Assembly (NCBI GenBank): GCA_026985625.1 | Contig: JALSQC010000029.1 | Coordinates: 1-12,836 of the forward strand | DNA length: 12,836 bases | Reading direction: 5' to 3' | Origin: Bacteroidales bacterium | Lineage (GTDB): Bacteria > Bacteroidota > Bacteroidia > Bacteroidales > JAFGXI01 | Shown: piece by piece, positions 1 to 7,769 of the stretch | Layout: each line of letters starts with the position of its first letter | How positions within the stretch are numbered: the first letter of the stretch is position 1 | Made by a program: the position numbers and the translations under genes | Notes under the pieces: generated by a model | The model's database searches: none | Told to the model about the DNA's origin: nothing | The model's input: only the letters and a program-made list of their open reading frames with translations

Positions 1-143
1 ATTTGCCGAATTAAAAAAACTTTGTTTTTGTTTTTTGTTGTATTTTATTACAAAATAAAACGAAATAAGCTCAAAAAATATAAATAAAAACAGTATTTGA
101 TGACGTATAAAAAATTTTAATAAACTTTTCAATTTTTGTTATA

Positions 144-1166
144 TTATTTCATTAAGAATTGGAATTTTCCTATGTTATTAAGTGCCAATCCTGTTCCTCG
201 AGCAACAGCATGCAAAGGGTCGTCGGGAACATGAACAGGAATTTTATGTTTTTCTGACAGACGTTTATCTAACCCGCGTAGCAAAGCCCCGCCTCCTGTT
301 AAAAATATACCTTTTTGATATATATCGGCATAAAGTTCGGGGGGAGTTTCTTCTAAAATTTGTAATATTGCTGTTTCTATTTTTGATATTGATTTATCTA
401 AACTATGGGCAATTTCTTGATAAGATATTGGTATTTCTATTGGTAACGATGTCATTTGATGAGGACCTCTAACAATAAAGTCAGCAGGGGGATTATCTAA
501 TTCTGATAATGCCGAACCTACACCTATTTTAATATCTTCGGCAGTTTTTTCTCCAACTTTAATATTGTGTTGATGTCTCATATATTCTTGAATATCATCG
601 GTAAAATTATCGCCTGCAACACGTATTGATTTTTGACAAACAATGCCTCCTAACGAAATAACTGCTATTTCGGTTGTTCCTCCTCCAATATCTACAATCA
701 TTGCTCCTTCGGCGGCTTCTACGTCTATACCAATACCAAGAGCTGCTGCCATGGGTTCAAAAATTAAATAAACCTCACGAGCCCCTGCATGTTCCGACGA
801 GTCTCTTACCGCACGAATCTCAACCTCGGTGCTTCCCGAAGGAATACAAACAACCATTTTTAACGATGGCGAGAATAGTCTGTTTTTTGTATTTATCATT
901 TTTATTAATGCTCTAATCATTAATTCGGCAGCATTAAAGTCGGCAATTACTCCGTCGCGTAAAGGGCGAATTGTTTTAATGTTTTCGTGTGTCTTGCCGT
1001 GCATCGACCTTGCTTTTGATCCTACGGCAATAAGTTTGTCTGTTTTTTTGTCAATGGCAACAATTGACGGTTCGTCAACTAAAATTTTGCCATTTTGTAT
1101 AATTATTGTATTTGCTGTGCCAAGATCAATAGCAATCTCTTGTGATAAAAACGAAAATAGTCCCAT
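144..1166 (-). CDS. mreB: Rod shape-determining protein MreB
   Basis: This is the actin-like ATPase that forms short membrane-bound filaments and organises the elongation machinery for lateral peptidoglycan synthesis. At 340 aa it is full length for the family. The actin-fold signatures are in order: phosphate-1 loop DLGTANT at residues 14-20, the EPMAAALG segment around 137-144, phosphate-2 loop DIGGGT at 159-164, and the adenosine motif LTGGGALLRG at 289-298. The N-terminal MGLFSFL is short and hydrophobic, consistent with membrane attachment (inference). The ATG start gives the usual distance to the first phosphate loop. It is transcribed away from the flippase gene. In Bacteroidota mreC usually follows mreB, but the 143 nt visible downstream contain no ATG on this strand, so any mreC would have to start outside the window. 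Paralogues such as Mbl share this fold, so the MreB family is certain and the exact paralogue less so. Confidence 0.96.
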   Translation of the reverse strand: MGLFSFLSQEIAIDLGTANTIIIQNGKILVDEPSIVAIDKKTDKLIAVGSKARSMHGKTHENIKTIRPLRDGVIADFNAAELMIRALIKMINTKNRLFSPSLKMVVCIPSGSTEVEIRAVRDSSEHAGAREVYLIFEPMAAALGIGIDVEAAEGAMIVDIGGGTTEIAVISLGGIVCQKSIRVAGDNFTDDIQEYMRHQHNIKVGEKTAEDIKIGVGSALSELDNPPADFIVRGPHQMTSLPIEIPISYQEIAHSLDKSISKIETAILQILEETPPELYADIYQKGIFLTGGGALLRGLDKRLSEKHKIPVHVPDDPLHAVARGTGLALNNIGKFQFLMK

Positions 1167-1200
1167 TAAGCTTAATGTTTGTAAAAATTAAAACAATTAA

Positions 1201-1208
1201 CAAAAATA
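1201..1208 (-). promoter_or_regulatory. Candidate -7 promoter element for mreB
   Basis: Read on the minus strand this is TATTTTTG, an exact match to the Bacteroidota -7 consensus TAnnTTTG. It lies 34 nt upstream of the mreB ATG, which would put transcription start roughly 28 nt before the gene. I see no clear TTTG-type -33 element at the expected spacing, so the call rests on the -7 box and position. In such AT-rich DNA a chance match is possible. Confidence 0.4.
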
Positions 1209-1261
1209 ATAATTTTTATTGTTTTATTTACCTTAGTTATACTTTTATTACTTATTTTGAA

Positions 1262-1269
1262 TAAATTTG
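1262..1269 (+). promoter_or_regulatory. Candidate -7 promoter element for the flippase-DUF2797 unit
   Basis: TAAATTTG matches the Bacteroidota -7 consensus TAnnTTTG exactly and ends 25 nt before the TTG start of the flippase gene, implying a leader of about 20 nt. No convincing -33 box is visible. The site overlaps the only in-frame sense codons upstream of the TTG (the frame is closed by a TAA at 1262-1264), so it also argues against a longer protein. Confidence 0.4.
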
Positions 1270-1294
1270 TGATTATTTTAAAAAATTTTATAGC

Positions 1295-2764
1295 TTGAAA
1301 AAGAAATTTGTAGTAAATCTTGCTCTTTTATTATTCCTAAACTTGTTGATAAAACCGTTTTGGATTTTTGGTATCGACAGAACTGTGCAAAATTTAGTAG
1401 GGGCTCAAGATTATGGATTTTATTTCTCGCTTTTTAATTTTTCGTTGATTTTAAATATTTTATTAGACTTTGGAATAACTAATTACAATAATAAAAATAT
1501 TGCTCAAAATCACAAACTTATAAGTAAACATTTATCAAATATTATAGCTTTAAAATTTTTACTTGCCGGGTTTTACACTATCGTAACACTTGCAATTGCC
1601 TTTATAATAGGTTATAATGCAAAACAATTTTATTTGCTTTTTTTCTTAATATTTAATCAGGTTTTAATATCGTTTACCCTTTATTTAAGATCTAATATCA
1701 GCGGATTACAATTTTTTAAAACCGATAGCTTGGTTTCGGTTCTCGACCGGTCTTTAATGATTATTATTGTATCGATTTTATTATGGGGAAAAATTATTGA
1801 CAAACCTTTTAAAATAGAATGGTTTGTATATTCGCAAACCCTTGCTTATTTAATTACTGCAATAATAACATTTTTTATTGTTTTAAGTAAATCGGAGTTT
1901 TTTAAATTGCGTTTTGATTTAAAATTTTTTATTATTTTTTTAAAACAATCGTATCCGTATGCATTGTTAATTTTACTTATGGCGTTTTATAACCGTATTG
2001 ATTCGGTAATGATTGAACGTTTATTAAATAAAACATCGCAAACCGGCATTAATATTGGCGAAACACAAGCCGGAATTTATGCTCAAGCATACCGAATTTT
2101 AGATGCTTTTACAATGTTTGCTTTTTTATTTGCAGGCTTACTTTTGCCAATGTTTGCAAAAATGATTAAAACAAAACAAAATATAGAACAACTTGTTCAG
2201 TTATCGTTTTTATTATTAATTATTCCGGCAATAATATTAGTTGTAGCAACAGTTTCGTATAGATTTAATATAATGGAACTTTTATATCATAATCATGTAA
2301 ACTTATCAGCAAATATTTTCGGATTATTAATAGTTGGATTTATAGGAATTTCTACAACATATATTTTTGGAACGCTTTTAACAGCAAACGGAAGCATGAA
2401 ACAACTTAACATTATGGCTTTTGCGGGTATTGTAATAAATGTTATTATAAATTTAATATTAATACCTCGATTATTTGCATTGGGCTCTGCAATAGCAAGC
2501 CTGTCAACCCAAACTTTTACGGCAATTGTACAAGTCTTAATAGCTGTAAAAATATTTAAGTTTAAAATAAACTATAAGCTTTTGTCTACATTACTTTTAT
2601 TTGTATCTATTTTAATTTTTACTGCATTTTTATCTACAAAATATTTTAATAATTGGTATTATGGTTTTTTTGCAATAATAAGTCTCGGTTTTATTTTTGC
2701 TTTTGTTTTGCGTTTAATCAACATAAAAACTCTATTTAACATTATAAAATACGATAACGAATAA
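1295..2764 (+). CDS. Oligosaccharide/lipid-linked glycan flippase (MOP superfamily, Wzx-like)
   Basis: This 489-aa polytopic inner-membrane protein belongs to the polysaccharide biosynthesis/Wzx group of the MOP flippases, which move lipid-linked sugars across the cytoplasmic membrane. About 12-14 hydrophobic helices run the length of the protein, starting at roughly residues 8-26, 41-60, 84-106 and 112-131. A charged R234-x-D236 pair sits in the seventh helix region (FYNRIDSVMI), and the C-terminal half carries the family pattern NVIINLILIPRLFALGSAIA around 382-401. The start is TTG at 1295: an in-frame TAA lies just upstream at 1262, there is no in-frame ATG near the N-terminus, and MKKKFVVN is a normal beginning. 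No glycosyltransferases lie nearby, so the substrate (O-antigen, capsule precursor, lipid II or other) cannot be told. The stop codon overlaps the next ATG by one base, suggesting coupled translation. Confidence 0.85.
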   Translation: MKKKFVVNLALLLFLNLLIKPFWIFGIDRTVQNLVGAQDYGFYFSLFNFSLILNILLDFGITNYNNKNIAQNHKLISKHLSNIIALKFLLAGFYTIVTLAIAFIIGYNAKQFYLLFFLIFNQVLISFTLYLRSNISGLQFFKTDSLVSVLDRSLMIIIVSILLWGKIIDKPFKIEWFVYSQTLAYLITAIITFFIVLSKSEFFKLRFDLKFFIIFLKQSYPYALLILLMAFYNRIDSVMIERLLNKTSQTGINIGETQAGIYAQAYRILDAFTMFAFLFAGLLLPMFAKMIKTKQNIEQLVQLSFLLLIIPAIILVVATVSYRFNIMELLYHNHVNLSANIFGLLIVGFIGISTTYIFGTLLTANGSMKQLNIMAFAGIVINVIINLILIPRLFALGSAIASLSTQTFTAIVQVLIAVKIFKFKINYKLLSTLLLFVSILIFTAFLSTKYFNNWYYGFFAIISLGFIFAFVLRLINIKTLFNIIKYDNE

Positions 2765-3567
2765 TGAATTACTCGGGAAATATATTAAAAATGGAAAGCC
2801 GTATAATAAACGGCGTTGTAAATTATACATTATCGGTAGGTTCAGCTTTTATAAATATGAACAAATTAATAGGACAAAACTTATATTTTTCGTATTCGGG
2901 ACAAATAAATTGTATTTACTGTGGACGAAAAACAAAAAAATCGTATGCCCAAGGTTATTGCTATCCGTGTATGGTTAGCTTGCCACAAACCGACCAATGT
3001 ATTATGAGACCTGAATTATGCAAAGCTCATTTAGGAATATCACGAGATATGGAATGGTCTAAATCGCATTGTTTATCTAATCATTTTGTTTATTTAGCCG
3101 TATCAAGCGGATTAAAAGTTGGTGTTACCAGAGAATCGCAAATACCAACACGTTGGATAGATCAAGGGGCTGTTAAAGGAATAATCCTTGCAAAAACACC
3201 AAATAGAAATACTGCCGGCAGAATAGAAGTTTTTCTTAAAAATTTCTTGGCCGATAAAACCGATTGGAGAAAAATGCTTACAAATAATATTAATACATCA
3301 ATAAATTTAATTACAGAAAAAAGCAAAGTAAAAGAATTGCTTAAAAAAGAATTTAAAGAGTTTATATATAACGACGATACTGTTTACAAAATAAATTATC
3401 CTGTAAATAAATATCCAGATAAAATAACAAGTATAAGTCTTGATAAATTACCTGAGTTTGAAAAAAAATTAATAGGAATAAAAGGACAATATCTTATTTT
3501 TGATGATAATACAGCAATAAACATCAGGAAACATAATGGTTATTACATTATTATGAATAATAATTAA
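2764..3567 (+). CDS. DUF2797 family protein with cysteine cluster and possible GIY-YIG-like domain
   Basis: This 267-aa soluble protein has no known function. I place it in DUF2797 on overall pattern. The N-terminal part (about 1-45) is beta-rich. A cysteine cluster follows (C50xxC53, C66xxC69, C79, C86, H89, C103), which looks like one or two zinc sites. Residues about 106-165 resemble the core of GIY-YIG/T5orf172 nucleases: FVYLA at 108-112, KVGVT at 118-122, R130 followed by WIDQGA, and E155 on a predicted helix. That resemblance is inference from motif order and spacing. The C-terminal 100 residues are lysine- and asparagine-rich with no recognised domain. The ATG overlaps the flippase stop (TAATG), so the two are almost certainly co-transcribed, although a nucleic-acid-type protein and a flippase have no obvious shared job. 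A metal-binding structural or RNA/DNA-binding role is also possible. Confidence 0.75.
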   Translation: MNYSGNILKMESRIINGVVNYTLSVGSAFINMNKLIGQNLYFSYSGQINCIYCGRKTKKSYAQGYCYPCMVSLPQTDQCIMRPELCKAHLGISRDMEWSKSHCLSNHFVYLAVSSGLKVGVTRESQIPTRWIDQGAVKGIILAKTPNRNTAGRIEVFLKNFLADKTDWRKMLTNNINTSINLITEKSKVKELLKKEFKEFIYNDDTVYKINYPVNKYPDKITSISLDKLPEFEKKLIGIKGQYLIFDDNTAINIRKHNGYYIIMNNN

Positions 3568-3679
3568 ATATTATTAACTTAAAATATCAATAGTATAAGA
3601 ATAATAACAGTAAAGGTTTTCATGTTTTATTTAATCGCAGAGATTGGATTTTCTCAAAACCAGAATAAAAATTTAATTA

Positions 3680-3710
3680 AACTACCTCGCCCCAAAGGAG
3701 CAAGGTAGTT
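3680..3710 (-). terminator. Hairpin terminator between convergent genes
   Basis: A 14-bp inverted repeat (arms 3680-3693 and 3697-3710) closes a 3-nt loop. In minus-strand RNA all 14 positions pair, with two G-U wobbles; in plus-strand RNA those two positions become A-C mismatches. It begins 41 nt after the stop of the M13 peptidase gene and is followed on that strand by an AT-rich stretch containing TTTTT. It therefore best fits termination of the peptidase transcript. A TTTTT run about 12 nt past the hairpin on the plus strand could let it also stop the DUF2797 transcript. Confidence 0.6.
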
Positions 3711-3751
3711 ATGTGCAATCTTTTTATATTATTAATTAATTATACCTGCTA

Positions 3752-5815
3752 TTACCAAATTTTTGCACGTTTATCAACGGGTCTGTATAATTTATTGTTT
3801 TTAGAAATATTAAATGCTTTGTAAAATTGGTCTAAATTAAATAATGGGACATTAACACGAGCATCGCCCGGCGAATGAACGTCAAGTTTTAATCTTCGCA
3901 TAAGTTCCTCGGGTAATATGTTTTGTCGCCATACTTTGGCATACGATAAAAAGAACCGTTGATTTGCAGTAAATCCTGCTATTTTTTCGTTATTTTTTGC
4001 TTGTTCGGTAGTTTGAAAAGCGTCCCACGATATATTTAAGCCTCCAAGGTCGGCAATATTTTCGCCTGTTGTTAATTTACCGTTCACATGTAAGGTATCA
4101 AGTTCTTTATGGTTATTAAATTGTTCTATAATAACTTCTGTTTTTTTAGCAAATGCTTTCGAGTCGGAATCTGTCCACCAATCGTTTAAATTTCCGTATT
4201 TATCATAATTTTTACCTTGGTCGTCGAAACCGTGAGTCATTTCGTGTCCAATTACAACACCTATGGCTCCGTAATTAACAGCATCGTCGGCATTCATATA
4301 AAAAAACGGAGGTTGTAAAATAGCGGCAGGAAAAACTATCTCGTTAGAGTTTGGCGAGTAGTATGCGTTTACTGTTTGAGGTGTCATTCCCCACTCGGCT
4401 TTATCATGTGGTTTTCCTATTTTAGATATTTCGTCGTTAAATAAAAATTGTCGTGCTGCTTTTACGTTATCAAAATATAAATTATTACGTTTAACAATTA
4501 GTTTAGTATAGTCTTTCCATTTGTCGGGGTAACCTATTTTAACGTTTATTGCTTCTAATTTATCAATAGCTTTTTGTTTTGTTGTATCGCTCATCCAATC
4601 GAGATGCTCTATGCGGTTTTTAAAAGCATTTTTTAGGTTATTTACTAATTTTATCATACGTTCTTTTGCTTCGGGAGGGAAATATTTTTTTACATATATT
4701 TTTCCAATAGGTTCGCCTAACATATTGTTTGTTGTTTGTAAAACTCGCTTCCAACGAGGAGTCATTTCCTTTTGTCCGCTAAAAATTTTTCCGTAAAAGT
4801 TAAAACTTTCGGCAACAAAATCGTCTGATAAAAATCTAGATGAACTGTTAATTATTTTCCACTTTAAATAAACTTTCCAATCGTCGATAGGGGTATTTTT
4901 TACTATATCAGATAATCCTTTAAAGAATTTTAATTGCATTACGTTTATTTCGTTTGTGCTATCTAATTTAATTGTTTTAAAATATAAATCCCAATTAAAT
5001 TCGGGTGATATTTGTTTTAATTCGTCTAGAGTTTTTTTGTTGTAATTTTTAAACGGATTACGTAGTTCTTCTTGTGTAAAAGAGTTTTCGGCTAATTTAT
5101 CTTCTATTTTTATAACTTTTTCGGCATATTGTTTTGATGTTTGTTCATCAAGTCCTATTAATTTAAATGAGTTTGCTATTAGCTCACTGTATTTTTGTTT
5201 TAATTTTTTTGATTGTTCGTCGTTAGATAAATAATAGTCTCTATCAGGTAAGCCTAATCCTCCTTGACTAAGAAATGCTATTTCTTTAACACTGTTTTTT
5301 TCGTCTTGAACGTTTCCAAAGTTAAATAAACCTGCATAGCCAAACGAGTTCATTATTGCCAATTGTTTTGCAAAATCGTCGGTATTTTTAATTTCATCTA
5401 TTTGTTTTAAGTCGTTAGCTATTGGTTTATATCCTGCCTTATTAATGGCAACAGAATCCATTCCAGAGTTGTAAAAATCAGCTATTTTTTGAGCTTCGGA
5501 GTTTTCTTCGTTTTTTTGTTTTGCAAGATTTAGAATTAAATCTTTAAGTTCTTTTTGATTATTATCGTATAAAACCGTAAACGAGCCGTATTGAGTTTTA
5601 TCGTTTGGAACTGGGTTATTTTTTATCCAACCTCCGTTTGCATACATATAAAAATCGTTACCCGGATTAATGCTTGTATCCATATCGGCAATATCTATTG
5701 CATTATTTGTTATTTTATTTTCCATAACATTTTTGTTGGTTTTAGTGTTTTGCGAACATGAATTTATTATTAAAATAATAATTATGTAAATAAGAGGAGT
5801 TATTATTTTTTTCAT
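3752..5815 (-). CDS. M13 family zinc metallopeptidase (neprilysin/PepO-like) lipoprotein
   Basis: This zinc endopeptidase of the neprilysin family probably cuts short peptides at the cell envelope. At 687 aa it has the full family length. The N-terminus has a hydrophobic stretch (about 4-18) ending in INSC, with C20 as the likely lipidated cysteine, so it should be membrane-anchored outside the cytoplasm. The M13 N-terminal domain spans about 45-425. The catalytic domain holds NAYY at 483-486, zinc ligands and catalytic Glu in H524-E525-MT-H528, and the third ligand in E585NIADLGG (with D589). H647 and R653 in DVHSPGDAR match the transition-state and substrate-binding His/Arg of neprilysin with the same six-residue spacing. 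The protein ends in the family's C-terminal Trp. All catalytic residues are present, so it should be active. It is flanked by a terminator-like hairpin downstream and 167 nt of intergenic DNA upstream, so it is probably a single-gene unit. Confidence 0.95.
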   Translation of the reverse strand: MKKIITPLIYIIIILIINSCSQNTKTNKNVMENKITNNAIDIADMDTSINPGNDFYMYANGGWIKNNPVPNDKTQYGSFTVLYDNNQKELKDLILNLAKQKNEENSEAQKIADFYNSGMDSVAINKAGYKPIANDLKQIDEIKNTDDFAKQLAIMNSFGYAGLFNFGNVQDEKNSVKEIAFLSQGGLGLPDRDYYLSNDEQSKKLKQKYSELIANSFKLIGLDEQTSKQYAEKVIKIEDKLAENSFTQEELRNPFKNYNKKTLDELKQISPEFNWDLYFKTIKLDSTNEINVMQLKFFKGLSDIVKNTPIDDWKVYLKWKIINSSSRFLSDDFVAESFNFYGKIFSGQKEMTPRWKRVLQTTNNMLGEPIGKIYVKKYFPPEAKERMIKLVNNLKNAFKNRIEHLDWMSDTTKQKAIDKLEAINVKIGYPDKWKDYTKLIVKRNNLYFDNVKAARQFLFNDEISKIGKPHDKAEWGMTPQTVNAYYSPNSNEIVFPAAILQPPFFYMNADDAVNYGAIGVVIGHEMTHGFDDQGKNYDKYGNLNDWWTDSDSKAFAKKTEVIIEQFNNHKELDTLHVNGKLTTGENIADLGGLNISWDAFQTTEQAKNNEKIAGFTANQRFFLSYAKVWRQNILPEELMRRLKLDVHSPGDARVNVPLFNLDQFYKAFNISKNNKLYRPVDKRAKIW

Positions 5816-5903
5816 TTTTTATAAATTTTGTATTATTAAGTTTAGTAGATTACATTTTTTTATACAAAAAACACAACTGAAGCTACTATCTCTACATTAA
5901 ATT

Positions 5904-5948
5904 ATATAGTATGTTTTTTTAGCAGCCAAAATATACAACATACTATAT
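5904..5948 (-). terminator. Perfect 12-bp inverted repeat after the nuo operon, possible terminator
   Basis: The arms 5904-5915 and 5937-5948 are exact reverse complements (ATATAGTATGTT and its complement). They are separated by 21 nt, inside which four T and four A bases can extend the stem around an AGCAGCC loop. It lies 34 nt beyond the stop of the last gene of the nuo operon and 88 nt upstream of the peptidase ATG. That position fits an operon-end terminator or RNA 3' stabiliser. There is no clean U-run after it on the minus strand, so a protein-binding palindrome upstream of the peptidase gene is an alternative. Confidence 0.4.
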
Positions 5949-5982
5949 TTTAGCCTAATATACTTTGATATATAACTTATTA

Positions 5983-6318
5983 TTAATCTTTTTTATATAA
6001 AGATTCCCAATATTGTGGTTTTGTTTTTCCTCCTTGTTTTTCCCAATACTCATGCGTAACATATCTACCGTCTTTTGTTTTTAATCTTCTATCATATATC
6101 CAAATAATAAGGTTAAAAATAGGATCGTTTACGTATATATTGTATAATGTTTCGCCTCCGTCTTCTTTTGGCTTAACTTCTTCTACAATTGTTTTATTGT
6201 TATTAAATTCTAATAAATCCTTAACAAAATCTAATCGTTCTTTATTAATATTTTCTTCAACAACAGTTACAATGTTGTTATTTATATTTTTAAACTTATG
6301 TTTATATGATAAAGCCAT
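5983..6318 (-). CDS. Uncharacterised 111-aa protein at the end of the nuo operon
   Basis: I do not recognise this protein. It is small, soluble and highly charged, with no signal peptide, no membrane helix and no cysteine or metal motif. Residues 1-47 are polar and helix-prone with asparagine runs. A hydrophobic, aromatic stretch follows at 66-75 (PIFNLIIWIY). The C-terminus carries two short look-alike units, YWEKQGGK at 91-98 and YWESLYKK at 103-110. It begins with ATG 11 nt after the nuoN stop on the same strand, with no room for a promoter, so it is very probably the last gene of the nuo transcript. A perfect inverted repeat lies 34 nt past its stop. The position suggests a link to complex I (assembly, stability or accessory role), but this is inference only; it may simply be a passenger. 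Confidence 0.7.
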   Translation of the reverse strand: MALSYKHKFKNINNNIVTVVEENINKERLDFVKDLLEFNNNKTIVEEVKPKEDGGETLYNIYVNDPIFNLIIWIYDRRLKTKDGRYVTHEYWEKQGGKTKPQYWESLYKKD

Positions 6319-6329
6319 AATATTTTAAT

Positions 6330-7745
6330 TTAGATATTACTAATTGAGAAAATATATTCGTAAAACGGACTAAATAATCCTAAAACAAGTAGTGCTGTAG
6401 AAACTATTACCAAGCTAATTTTCATAAAAATATCACTTTTATAAAATTGAATTGGATTATCTGATTTTCTTAACCATGCAGCTCTAACTACAATTAAATA
6501 ATAATACAACGATATTGTTACGTTAACAACTGCTATAAACACTAATAAATAAAAACCTTTGCTTGCTGCTGCTGTATATAAAAAGAATTTTCCAAAAAAG
6601 CCTGCAATAGGAGGTATTCCTGCAAGCGAGAACAGTCCAAACATCAAAGCAATACTAATTAACGGGTTTGTTCTGTATAAGCCGTTATAATCTTCGATAT
6701 TATATTTGTTACTTGCTAAACCAATAGATTGTACTGCGGCAAAAACAAGTATGTTTGATAATACATAAATAGCTATAAAATAGACAACTGCACTAACTGC
6801 TACTTGGTCGGCACTTAAAAAACCTAAAAGTATAAATCCGGCTTGAGCAACAGATGAAAAAGCTAAAAATCGTTGCATATTTGTTTGCCTTATTGCAAAG
6901 AAGTTACCAATAAACATTGTTAATATTGATATTCCGTAAAGTAGATATATCCATAAATCGATAAAATTACTAAATACTTTAAACAACAAAATCATTAAAA
7001 CAAAAACGGCCGCTCCTTTTGATATTACTGATAAATAACTTGCAACAGGAGTTGGAGCACCTTCGTAAACATCGGCAGTCCAAAAATGAAATGGCACTAA
7101 TGATATTTTAAATGCTAAGCCTGCAAATATCATAAATAACCCCATTATAGAAAGGTATGATATGGCAATATTTCCATAAATAGAGTTAAAATATAACGAA
7201 CCTCCTGTTGCATAAATCATTGATATTCCAAATAAGAATATTCCTGATGAGAATGCGGCAGAAAGCAATAATTTTATTCCTGATTCTGATGATTTTCGAT
7301 TAAACATATCGTAAGATGCCAATGCTGTTACAGGTAATGTTGCTAATTCTAAGCCAATATATAACATTAAAAAATGTCCTGCCGATATCATAAATAACAT
7401 TCCCAAATAAGATGAGAACATAAGTGCATAAAATTCTGCAACTTTATTTAACGGCAACATTTTTTTATTTACCCATGATACCGATATCATTGTAATTAAA
7501 AACACTCCTATATTTAAGATGTTTTTAAAAGCAAATATTAACTCGGTATTTTTATACATACCTCCAAAAAGTTCATTATTGCCCGAAGGGAAAAATCCCA
7601 ATATAGTATATATACCAAATAATAGTATTGCAATAATATTTAAACTTTTTTTGTTTTTTACTATTACATCAACAACTAAAAGTATTAGTATTACTGTTGT
7701 TAATACCAACTCTTGTCTCATTAATAACAATGTATTCCAATTCAT
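6330..7745 (-). CDS. nuoN: NADH-quinone oxidoreductase subunit N
   Basis: This antiporter-like membrane subunit of complex I is the pump nearest the quinone end of the membrane arm. At 471 aa with about 14 hydrophobic helices it has the normal length. The ionisable residues expected for NuoN are all visible: E133 in GLELATLPV, K158 in GIKLLLSAAF, K213 in AFKISLVPFHFW, K243 in ISKGAAVF and K386 in FFGKFFLY. The signature WTADVYEGAPTPV at 222-234 separates NuoN from NuoL and NuoM. It starts 24 nt after nuoM on the same strand and is followed at once by the 111-aa unknown gene. Nothing is truncated or substituted at key positions, so it should be functional. Confidence 0.96.
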   Translation of the reverse strand: MNWNTLLLMRQELVLTTVILILLVVDVIVKNKKSLNIIAILLFGIYTILGFFPSGNNELFGGMYKNTELIFAFKNILNIGVFLITMISVSWVNKKMLPLNKVAEFYALMFSSYLGMLFMISAGHFLMLYIGLELATLPVTALASYDMFNRKSSESGIKLLLSAAFSSGIFLFGISMIYATGGSLYFNSIYGNIAISYLSIMGLFMIFAGLAFKISLVPFHFWTADVYEGAPTPVASYLSVISKGAAVFVLMILLFKVFSNFIDLWIYLLYGISILTMFIGNFFAIRQTNMQRFLAFSSVAQAGFILLGFLSADQVAVSAVVYFIAIYVLSNILVFAAVQSIGLASNKYNIEDYNGLYRTNPLISIALMFGLFSLAGIPPIAGFFGKFFLYTAAASKGFYLLVFIAVVNVTISLYYYLIVVRAAWLRKSDNPIQFYKSDIFMKISLVIVSTALLVLGLFSPFYEYIFSISNI

Positions 7746-7769
7746 TATAATTAATTTTAATTATCTTTT

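Noticed and set aside
1..143. Poly-A and poly-T runs that can pair weakly, considered as a terminator of mreB.
   Set aside because: Low-complexity AT pairing without a GC-containing stem is expected by chance at this base composition.
829..1191. Plus-strand open frames opposite mreB (also 182-472 and 674-916).
   Set aside because: They are antisense to an intact, highly conserved mreB and look like nothing known.
3616..3661. Short GGTTTT/AAAACC repeat and a single CGCAGAGA-containing stretch in the convergent intergenic region.
   Set aside because: The stem is only 6 bp with a long loop, and one copy of a CGCAGAGA-like word is not enough to call a repeat family.
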